Of a stretch of 64,000 nt of DNA, positions 57,450-64,000 are shown piece by piece. The notes beneath the pieces are model-generated. The model saw only the letters and a program-made list of their open reading frames with translations. It was not told where the DNA came from and ran no database searches. Numbering within the stretch: the first letter of the stretch is position 1; each line of letters starts with the position of its first letter. The stretch comes from an uncultured Candidatus Melainabacteria bacterium (GTDB lineage: Bacteria > Cyanobacteriota > Vampirovibrionia > Gastranaerophilales > Gastranaerophilaceae), in the NCBI GenBank assembly GCA_934754515.1, contig CAKVIG010000001.1, positions 222,605 to 286,604 on the forward strand, given 5' to 3'. The translations under genes and the position numbers were made by a program.

Positions 57450-58589
57450 ATGAAAATTTTATTTAATACAACATTTTATAATACAAATAATAGAACCGCT
57501 AATAAGTACAACACTAATTTTAAGGCTTTTAATGCTCAAACTATTACAAAAGATACGTTGGAAAGCTTAATAGAACAGGGCTTGAGCGCGCCTAAAATTG
57601 CAAAGGCTCTAAATCTGGATGTTTCGCAAGTAATTCCGAATCTAAAGAGATATGGTTTGGAAACGAAACCACGTCAAGAATATTATGAACTGATAGATAA
57701 TATAGAAGAACTTTTAAGACAAGGACTATCGACGACTGCAATCGGTAAATTATATGGTATGAACAGGCGTGATGTATATGAAGTTGCAGTAAAGGTTTTA
57801 GGTCAAGACGGATTTAAAGATATAAGGAGTTTATTTATTCGCAGAACAGGTAAAAGAACACCTTCTGAGGTGGCTAGGCAACGAATATCTAAAGTAGAAC
57901 AAAATTTGCTGGAAGGCATAAGTTGTTCAGAGCTTATAATGAGATTGCATACATATTTGGCTAAATTATGCAACGTAACTAATGGTGCAAAAATTGATGT
58001 GCCGGAACTAAAGAACTCACAGAAGATGTCAATACAACAACAAGAAGATAAAACAAGTGAAGAAATACTTCAATTGCGCGAGTTATTTCGTAACTGTGTT
58101 ATAGAAACATTGGCTAATAAAAAATCTGTAGTGAATATTGCAAAAGATTGTGGTATTACATTGCCAATGATGCGTAAATATGTTCATACCCTTTTATCAC
58201 CATCAGAATTAAAAGAAGCTAAGCAATTGGTTTATGAAAGACAACAAGAACAAAAGATGCAGAAGATTAATCAAAGAGAAGCACTTGCAAAACAAAAACA
58301 AGTGGAAATGTTGTCAAATTTAAAATCTTTAGTCGAAAATGGATTTTCTAATAAAAAAATAGAGATGGAAACTGGCTGTTCAATTAAAAAGATAGTCAGT
58401 GTTATTGGGCAAGAAGCTTACGAAAAATTAATGCAGCAAAGAGAACAAGCACAGTTAAAATTGATATTTTCACATATGGCTTCCGGTGTTCCAAATGATT
58501 TAATCGCTAAGGCACTCGGACTTTCAAAACGTGAGCTTGCAAGTATTGTAGCGAAGAATAAGTCAAATATTGACGCTTTTCTTAATTAG
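57450..58589 (+). CDS. NFKA-tagged protein made of repeated helix-turn-helix units
   Basis: A 379-residue protein that begins MKILFNTTFYNTNNRTANKY and has NFKA at residues 23-26. It then carries a series of HTH-like units of the form L-x3-G-x-S-x3-IA-x2-LG-x-S/D-x3-V: at 36-70 (LIEQGLSAPKIAKALNLDVS), 82-117 (LLRQGLSTTAIGKLYGMNRR), about 144-175, 211-247 (VVNIAKDCGITLPMMRKYV), 289-330 and 335-375 (DLIAKALGLSKRELASIV). No catalytic motif is present. It looks like a multi-HTH nucleic-acid-binding protein. It follows the helicase gene by 50 bp but has no obvious promoter of its own. Confidence 0.68.
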   Translation: MKILFNTTFYNTNNRTANKYNTNFKAFNAQTITKDTLESLIEQGLSAPKIAKALNLDVSQVIPNLKRYGLETKPRQEYYELIDNIEELLRQGLSTTAIGKLYGMNRRDVYEVAVKVLGQDGFKDIRSLFIRRTGKRTPSEVARQRISKVEQNLLEGISCSELIMRLHTYLAKLCNVTNGAKIDVPELKNSQKMSIQQQEDKTSEEILQLRELFRNCVIETLANKKSVVNIAKDCGITLPMMRKYVHTLLSPSELKEAKQLVYERQQEQKMQKINQREALAKQKQVEMLSNLKSLVENGFSNKKIEMETGCSIKKIVSVIGQEAYEKLMQQREQAQLKLIFSHMASGVPNDLIAKALGLSKRELASIVAKNKSNIDAFLN

Positions 58590-58695
58590 TATGTAGAGAG
58601 CTCTATTTGTTATTCTTGAATGCTTTCATATAAATGTATGATTGCAAAGAAGTTCTTATTGCATATAATTTAAGTGTGTATTGGGAGAGGATTTG

Positions 58696-59019
58696 ATGAA
58701 CAGACGTTGGTACGATTCAAACGAGCATACGCAAAAGGCATTGTCTTTGCTAAAAGATATGGATGAAGTTAAGAGGAGAGCTTTATCACGAGATTTGGCA
58801 AATGTTGTAAAACAGATTAAAGAAATGCATGAAGAAGACGAAGAACAAGACATAAGTATTGGTATCGACAGAGTTTTGGGGCTTTATAAAATTTCAAATT
58901 CAAGACGTTGGTATGATAAAGTAAGTATTCTTTCATATGCTTTGAAAACAATGTCAACACTTCCTAAAGAAGATTTTTATAACATAATGGAAGGTATTAC
59001 AGCCTCTGTGTCTGCGTAA
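58696..59019 (+). CDS. Small helical protein with duplicated RRWYD motif
   Basis: A 107-residue protein with no named family that I recognise. Two halves each begin with the same motif: RRWYDSNEHTQKALSLL and RRWYDKVSILSYALKTM. A Glu/Asp-rich stretch (MHEEDEEQD) lies between. It looks like a tandem duplication of a 50-60-residue helical unit. Start at ATG 58696 after GGGAGAGG, a ribosome-site form also seen before the two Cys-rich small genes. Its terminator is at 59147-59178. Confidence 0.7.
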   Translation: MNRRWYDSNEHTQKALSLLKDMDEVKRRALSRDLANVVKQIKEMHEEDEEQDISIGIDRVLGLYKISNSRRWYDKVSILSYALKTMSTLPKEDFYNIMEGITASVSA

Positions 59020-59146
59020 ATAAAATTACTTCTAATATTATTTCAACCAATTCAATAATAGGTAATACGAAAATAAACGAATAATCGAAAAGAAAATTTT
59101 TTGTATCTGTATATAGACCGAAATTCGGTGAAAATTTTTTCAAAAG

Positions 59147-59178
59147 GCACAAATGTGCGAGAGCGCGCACTTTTTTTT
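59147..59178 (+). terminator. Terminator with a competing hairpin before alaS
   Basis: GTGCG/CGCAC (59155-59159 and 59166-59170) with T8 forms a terminator. GCAC-AAAT-GTGC (59147-59158) uses the same GTGC and would exclude it, so the pair could act as a switch. Confidence 0.65.
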
Positions 59179-59204
59179 GCACCAATAATTTTATGATGTA
59201 TAAT
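59177..59204 (+). promoter_or_regulatory. alaS promoter
   Basis: TTGCAC (59177-59182), 16-bp spacer, TATAAT (59199-59204), directly after the terminator and 30 bp before the ATG. Confidence 0.7.
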
Positions 59205-59234
59205 TGACTTATACAATATTATAAGGAATTAATT

Positions 59235-61877
59235 ATGCTTAAAGGAAACGAGATTAGAAATCTATATTTGAATTATTTTAAAGAAAAGCATCAACACACA
59301 ATCGTTGAAAGCTCAAGCCTTGTGCCTGATAACCCGACTGTACTTTTGACAACAGCCGGCATGTTACAGTTCTTGCCTATATTTTTAGGTATCCAAAAAT
59401 CACCTTATGACCCGGCTAGAGCAACATCTTGCCAAAAATGTGCTCGTGCGGGCGGAAAGGATTCTGATATTGAAAACGTAGGTAGAACTCCACGTCACCA
59501 TACATTCTTTGAAATGTTAGGAAACTTCTCATTTGGCGATTATTACAAAAAAGAAGTTATTCCTTGGGCTTGGGAATTCGTTACGGAAGTTCTAAAGCTT
59601 GATAAAGACAGACTTTGGATTACAATCTATGAAACTGACGATGAAGCTTACGATATTTGGAGAAGTATTGGTGTTCCTGATGAAAGAATTAAAAGAAAAG
59701 GTAAAAAAGATAATTTCTGGGGTCCTCCGGGAGCATCTGGTTCTTGCGGTCCTTGCTCTGAAATTCACTACGATTTAGGTGAAGAATACAAATGTGACGA
59801 CCCTAATTGCGGTATTGATACTTGCGAATGTGACAGATGGGTTGAAATTTGGAACTTGGTATTCACAGAATTATATCAAGATGAAGAAGGCAACCAATCA
59901 CCGCTTGAACATAAAAACGTTGATACCGGCATGGGGTTAGAACGTATTACAATGGTTTGCCAAGGTGTTGCTTCAACATTTGAAACAGATTTATTGAAAC
60001 CGATTTTGGACAAAGTTTCAGAAATGAGCGGTGTACCTTACAAAAAATCAGAAAAAACAGACGTTTCATTAAGAATCATTACAGACCACGCAAGATGCGT
60101 TTCTTTCTTGATTTCTGACGGTGTTATCCCTGGTAACGAAGGCAGAAGCTACGTTCTGAGAATGATTTTAAGACGTGCTCTAAGACACGGAAAAATCTTG
60201 GGTATGGATTTACCGTTCTTGTATAAACTTGTTGACACCGTTGTTGATATGTATGGCGAAGCTTATCCTGATTTGGTTAAAAACAAAGCTAAGATTATTG
60301 ACGTAATCAAAAAAGAAGAAGAAAGATTTGCAAAAACTTTGGATAGAGGCTACAAACTTCTTGATGAATTCATTGCAAACAAAAAAGATATTGACGGCGA
60401 AAGCGCATTCAAACTTTATGATACTTACGGTTTCCCATTTGAACTAACTAGAGAAATCGCAGAAGAAAACGGTTTGAAAGCTGACGAAGCAGGCTACAAA
60501 GTTGCTATGCAAGAACAAAAAGACAGAGCAAAAGCAGCCACAGCGAAGATTTCAGTTACCGGTGATATGAAATATGCAAAAGTAGAAGATGAAGTTGGTT
60601 CAACTGATTTTGTCGGCTACACTGAAACAGAATGCGACGCAAAAGTTTTAGCTTTAATCGAAGGCGAAGGCTTTGTAGATGTTGTTCTTGATAAAACTCC
60701 ATTCTATGCAGAATGTGGTGGTCAGGTAGGTGACAGCGGTTATATTTTTAACGACAATTTAAAAGTTGAAGTTTTGACTACATTTAAAGTTAACCACTTA
60801 TTTGTTCACAGATGCCAAGTTGTAAATGGCGAAATCAATGTTGGTGACGAAGTTACAGCAAAAATTGATGCTGCAAGACGCGCAGAAATCAGAGTTCACC
60901 ACACATCAGCTCACTTACTTCAAGCAGCTTTGATTAAGGTTGTAGGCGATGAAGTTAAACAAGCAGGTTCTCAAGTTGAAGAAAACAGAATGAGATTTGA
61001 CTTTACGTTCTCTAGAGCGATGACACCTGAAGAAGTTCAAAAAACCGAAGATATCATTAACGAATGGATTTGGGAAAAACTCCCTGTTCATACAGAAATT
61101 ATGGATATAGAAAAAGCTAAGCTAACAGGTGCAACTGCTTTATTTGGTGAAAAATACGAAGACGAAGTAAGAGTTGTTTCTATTGGCGGAGCAAAACAAT
61201 GTAAATGCGGTGGCGGATGCAAGTGTCACGAAGAAAAATCTGATGTAATTTCAATGGAATTCTGTGCAGGTACTCACGCTAAGAATACAGGTGATTTGAG
61301 ATTAATCAAAATTGTTTCAGAAGGTGCAATTGCAGCCGGCACCAGAAGAATTGAAGCTGTTGTTTCAAAAGCCGCAATTGAGTATTTGAACAACAAGGCT
61401 AAAATTTCTGATGCATTAGAAGCTAAATTCAAAGTTCACACAGACGAAGTTCTTGAACGTGTTGAAAAATTAGCAGAAGAAAATAAAGAATTGGCTAAAT
61501 CTTTGGAACAAACTAAAGCTGAAATGGCTAAATCTAAATTCTCAACATTTATTTCTAAAGCGCAAGACATTGAAGGCGGAAAGTTGTTCATCTCTAAGAT
61601 TGAAAACTTTGATGCTGACGCAATTAAAGCCGGTATCGAAATGCTTGCAAACAAGTTAGGCGAAAGCGTTATTGTTTTAGCAAACGATAGAATGGTTATT
61701 GTAAAAGTAACTGAAAGCTTTGTTAAAAAAGGCGTTAACGCAGGTAAACTAGTTGGTGAAATTGCAAGATTCACCGGTGCTAACGGCGGTGGTCGTCCAA
61801 ACTTTGCTCAAGGCGGTGTGAAAGATGCAAGCAAGTTGGATGAAATTTTGGCAAAAGTTGAAAATGACTTGAAATAG
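59235..61877 (+). CDS. alaS: Alanyl-tRNA synthetase
   Basis: An 880-residue AlaRS with aminoacylation core (LTTAGMLQFLPIFLG, TPRHHTFFEMLGNFSFGDYY, GPCSEIHYDLG), the editing domain with zinc ligands HHTSAHLLQA and FCAGTH, a coiled coil (about 720-760) and the C-Ala domain ending GANGGGRPNFAQGG. One peculiarity: just before FCAGTH there is an insert CKCGGGCKCHEEKSD, four Cys and one His, at the mouth of the editing site; a metal site there is possible. Good promoter; strong terminator at 61886. Confidence 0.97.
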   Translation: MLKGNEIRNLYLNYFKEKHQHTIVESSSLVPDNPTVLLTTAGMLQFLPIFLGIQKSPYDPARATSCQKCARAGGKDSDIENVGRTPRHHTFFEMLGNFSFGDYYKKEVIPWAWEFVTEVLKLDKDRLWITIYETDDEAYDIWRSIGVPDERIKRKGKKDNFWGPPGASGSCGPCSEIHYDLGEEYKCDDPNCGIDTCECDRWVEIWNLVFTELYQDEEGNQSPLEHKNVDTGMGLERITMVCQGVASTFETDLLKPILDKVSEMSGVPYKKSEKTDVSLRIITDHARCVSFLISDGVIPGNEGRSYVLRMILRRALRHGKILGMDLPFLYKLVDTVVDMYGEAYPDLVKNKAKIIDVIKKEEERFAKTLDRGYKLLDEFIANKKDIDGESAFKLYDTYGFPFELTREIAEENGLKADEAGYKVAMQEQKDRAKAATAKISVTGDMKYAKVEDEVGSTDFVGYTETECDAKVLALIEGEGFVDVVLDKTPFYAECGGQVGDSGYIFNDNLKVEVLTTFKVNHLFVHRCQVVNGEINVGDEVTAKIDAARRAEIRVHHTSAHLLQAALIKVVGDEVKQAGSQVEENRMRFDFTFSRAMTPEEVQKTEDIINEWIWEKLPVHTEIMDIEKAKLTGATALFGEKYEDEVRVVSIGGAKQCKCGGGCKCHEEKSDVISMEFCAGTHAKNTGDLRLIKIVSEGAIAAGTRRIEAVVSKAAIEYLNNKAKISDALEAKFKVHTDEVLERVEKLAEENKELAKSLEQTKAEMAKSKFSTFISKAQDIEGGKLFISKIENFDADAIKAGIEMLANKLGESVIVLANDRMVIVKVTESFVKKGVNAGKLVGEIARFTGANGGGRPNFAQGGVKDASKLDEILAKVENDLK

Positions 61878-61885
61878 AAATATTG

Positions 61886-61916
61886 AAAAAGCGACTTTTT
61901 AAAGTCGCTTTTTTTA
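61886..61916 (+). terminator. alaS terminator
   Basis: AAAAAGCGACTTT and AAAGTCGCTTTTT form the stem, followed by a T-run. Confidence 0.9.
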
Positions 61917-61933
61917 TAAATTTTTGTAAAAAT

Positions 61934-61961
61934 GAGGGCGGAGGAAAAATCCTCCGCCCTC
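61934..61961 (-). terminator. Terminator of the second SLH gene
   Basis: GAGGGCGGAGGA-AAAA-TCCTCCGCCCTC, a 12-bp GC-rich stem; read leftward it is followed by ATTTTTACAAAAATT. Confidence 0.9.
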
Positions 61962-61985
61962 ACTAATTTTTGTAAGAACTAATTC

Positions 61986-63404
61986 TTAGTAAAGAATAGT
62001 CAATACTTCATCAGGATTCAAGCTAGAATCGTTAGTTGTGTTAGGTACGAAAATGTACTTAGCTTCATCAACGAATTCATAGCATACGCCAAATGTTCCT
62101 GATACAGCAAGTTTAGAAAGGTTATAAACACCTTTACCAACTGTAATGAAGCTGCTGCCTACGCTCTTAAGACCTTTAACAGGGTGTAATGAAGCTGTAT
62201 CAGCAAATGCATCTGACCAGTTGTCACCGTATTCTTCAACGCCATTTGCAACGATTTCTGCAGCAGAAGAAGCTGTTCTTCCTGCTACACCTGCAACTCT
62301 ACCTGCCATTGAGAATGGAGCACCAAGAACTCTTGAAACTACGTTAGGGTTTTTAGTTACGTTAACTTCTGCAGATGAAAGTTGTTTAGGGAATTCAGCG
62401 CAGTTGTCACCATTCTTGATGTTTTCGAATTGAACTTCGATGTAACCAGGTTTTTTAACACCAGGTCTAGCAACGCTTGTTACTTTACCTTTTACAGTTG
62501 AGCCTGCAGGATAAGTTACGCCTGCGATTTTTGTATCTTCAACAGTTTTAGCTGTGAAAGTATCGCCAACGTTAGAAGTTCTTGCGCTAATTCTTTCGCT
62601 TAATTTAATCTTAACAGCGATTGGTTCGTATTTTGTAGCGCAACCTGCGATACCGTTAGAGGTATCAATTCTGAAGTTAGCTTTCAAAGCACCTAGCATG
62701 TAAGCAACTTGTTCTTTTGATAAATATTCATCGTTAACTATTTTATCTTTATCAGGAATTTTGTTCAAAATGTTTGAAGCGATAACTTCATCTGCTGCGC
62801 CTACAGCCCAGTTAGGGATGTATTTAACTGTTTGACCTTCAAATGTTGGAGTAGCAGTTCTATCAACATCTAAGTCCATCATTTTAGCGAAAGTAGCGAA
62901 TACTTCTGCTTTTGTAATTGGTTGATCCGGTTTGAATGTTGAATCAGGATAACCAATCATAACATCAGCAGTTAAAGCTCTGTCGATTTGAGATTTAGCC
63001 CAGTAATCAGCTGCAACGTCAGTATATTTGTTGTCTTTAACTTCTGTTAAGTTTAGACCATCAGCAATAATAAATGCTAATTCTGAACGTAATACAGGCA
63101 TTTTAGGGTCATATAAACCAGCTCTTCTTGAGTCCATTTGACCTTTCATGTTGCTAAGCATTTGTTTTGCAAAACGAGCAACAACTACGTTTTGTTTACC
63201 TTCAATTGTTTTAACATTGCATGGTTTGTAAATTTTTCCACCAACGATAACATCGTTTTCAGAAGTTACCATTGCATGGCTTTGAGAACCGAACAATGTA
63301 GGATGAGCGTAAGCTTGTAAATCTGCAGGTTCACCCGCCATAGCTACGCAAGAAGTTACACAAGCAACACTCAAAGCTGCCATAAATTTTGTAGATAATT
63401 TCAT
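61986..63404 (-). CDS. Exported SLH-domain protein, second copy
   Basis: A 472-residue protein with signal peptide (MKLSTKFMAALSVACVTSCVAMAG). SLH-type segments at about 100-240 include LRSELAFIIADGLN, KYTDVAADYWAKSQIDRALT, MIGYPDSTFKPDQPITKAEV and NWAVGAADEVIASNILNK. The C-terminal part (KIKLSERISARTSNVGDTFT, AGVTYPAGSTVKGKVTSVAR) is beta-rich and resembles that of the SLH protein at 16936-18072, then a Gly/Ala-rich stretch. It likely contacts the wall through SLH and the outer layer through the tail. A good AAAGGAG site precedes the ATG. Confidence 0.87.
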   Translation of the reverse strand: MKLSTKFMAALSVACVTSCVAMAGEPADLQAYAHPTLFGSQSHAMVTSENDVIVGGKIYKPCNVKTIEGKQNVVVARFAKQMLSNMKGQMDSRRAGLYDPKMPVLRSELAFIIADGLNLTEVKDNKYTDVAADYWAKSQIDRALTADVMIGYPDSTFKPDQPITKAEVFATFAKMMDLDVDRTATPTFEGQTVKYIPNWAVGAADEVIASNILNKIPDKDKIVNDEYLSKEQVAYMLGALKANFRIDTSNGIAGCATKYEPIAVKIKLSERISARTSNVGDTFTAKTVEDTKIAGVTYPAGSTVKGKVTSVARPGVKKPGYIEVQFENIKNGDNCAEFPKQLSSAEVNVTKNPNVVSRVLGAPFSMAGRVAGVAGRTASSAAEIVANGVEEYGDNWSDAFADTASLHPVKGLKSVGSSFITVGKGVYNLSKLAVSGTFGVCYEFVDEAKYIFVPNTTNDSSLNPDEVLTILY

Positions 63405-63457
63405 ACTTCTCCTTTCCTTTTTACTCTCGCTTTTTCTTTTTCTAGTTTATTATACCA

Positions 63458-64000
63458 TTATTTTTTCATTAGGTAAGCCTGAGGATAACAAAAATCCTCT
63501 CTAAAACCGATTCTTCTGTACATTTTTAAAGCCTTGTAATTGTTTGTTTCAGTAGTTACATTGACTTCACTGAAAGCTCTTTTGCCCAATTTAGTCCAAT
63601 CAACAATAGTTTTGATTGAACGATTTAAAAGATGTTCAGAAAAACCATGACCTCTGTGTTCTTTTTCGATTGCAACAAGAGGCAAGTTTGCAATCTTACC
63701 GCCAGTAACGTTTGCAAACGCAAAACCGACAGGCTTGTCATGGTATAAAAGTACAGAAGTTACTTCGGGTAAAAATTCACCGTAAATGTTATCAACTACT
63801 TTATTGATAATATCTTCCGTTCCTTCCATAGTCTTAAATCTTGTGTCATAAATAGCATCTTGAGTATCTCTGAAAGATTCATGAATAATGCGGATAGCGT
63901 CTTCTCTATAAGATGAATCGTAGCTTACAAGCTTGTATTCAGAAGGTCTTTCGCTTAATTTCATATTTTCTAAAATTCTTTCAGAAGAAGCGTTACCCAT
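63458..64000 (-). CDS. GNAT acetyltransferase (partial, start outside or at the window edge)
   Basis: 180 residues from an ATG exactly at the window end; the true start may lie beyond. The GNAT fold is clear: SVLLYHDKPVGFAFANV, then LVAIEKEHRGHGFSEHLL (the acetyl-CoA loop, HRGHGFS), and NYKALKMYRRIGFRED. The first 60 residues look like the end of an upstream region, possibly another GNAT domain. Substrate unknown. Confidence 0.8.
   Translation of the reverse strand: MGNASSERILENMKLSERPSEYKLVSYDSSYREDAIRIIHESFRDTQDAIYDTRFKTMEGTEDIINKVVDNIYGEFLPEVTSVLLYHDKPVGFAFANVTGGKIANLPLVAIEKEHRGHGFSEHLLNRSIKTIVDWTKLGKRAFSEVNVTTETNNYKALKMYRRIGFREDFCYPQAYLMKK

Overview
The window looks like a chromosome segment from a low-GC, flagellated, anaerobic relative of Cyanobacteria, most likely a gut Vampirovibrionia/Melainabacteria (Gastranaerophilales-type). 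The reasons are a ycf23 homologue (DUF561, otherwise typical of cyanobacteria and plastids), two exported SLH-domain proteins, a membrane-anchored YvcK/CofD protein, an oxygen-sensitive class III ribonucleotide reductase (NrdD) and flagellar genes. This assignment is inference from gene content; no rRNA is present.

Layout. 1-5.1 kb is an accessory region: the start of a radical-SAM gene, an unknown protein, a HipB/HipA pair, a decayed UvrD-type helicase and a tRNA-Met, with two tRNA-Met-derived repeats that carry a covarying hairpin. 5.1-8.5 kb holds a small anchored protein, a C_GCAxxG_C_C protein and a flagellin whose centre is a GLUG-repeat block, read from a sigma-28-type promoter. 8.5-11.8 kb holds acpP-fabF, a roughly 190-nt folded RNA with a possible 23-aa peptide, and lipA. 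12-22 kb holds a TPR glycosyltransferase-like protein, a thioredoxin/CcdA pair, a DegP-like protease, ycf23, an SLH protein, a permease-glycosyltransferase pair and an M16 peptidase. 22-30 kb holds a kinase-like protein, a metal exporter, an Hsp20-like protein, yvcK-pxpA and the fliJ-fliK-hook cluster. 30-36 kb holds ribD, a P-loop ATPase, a sugar permease, a family-4 UDG and an acyl-CoA ligase. 36-37.3 kb is a phage-like control module (S24 repressor, operator, Cys-rich protein). 37-47 kb holds an LCP enzyme, a nitroreductase, an mTERF-like repeat protein, transport and glycosyltransferase genes, tRNA-Arg, a GH77-like protein and nrdD. 47-64 kb holds a sigma factor, an AsmA-like protein, uvrC, a large helicase, an HTH-repeat protein, alaS, a second SLH protein and a GNAT fragment.

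Three themes run through the window. First, six otherwise unrelated proteins begin M-[NKQD]-I and have an [NQ]F[QKR][GAR] box within the first 26 residues; in three of them the box is at exactly residues 18-21. This looks like a lineage-specific N-terminal tag, and several tagged proteins have effector-like architectures (mTERF-like repeats, HTH repeats, kinase-like, glucanotransferase-like). Second, the intergenic space is full of short palindromic repeat families, and one of them has entered two reading frames without breaking them. Third, there are several candidate structured RNAs: the tRNA-Met-derived repeats, the RNA before lipA, and a leader hairpin on a Cys-rich small gene. All functions are assigned by reading motifs; no database search was run.
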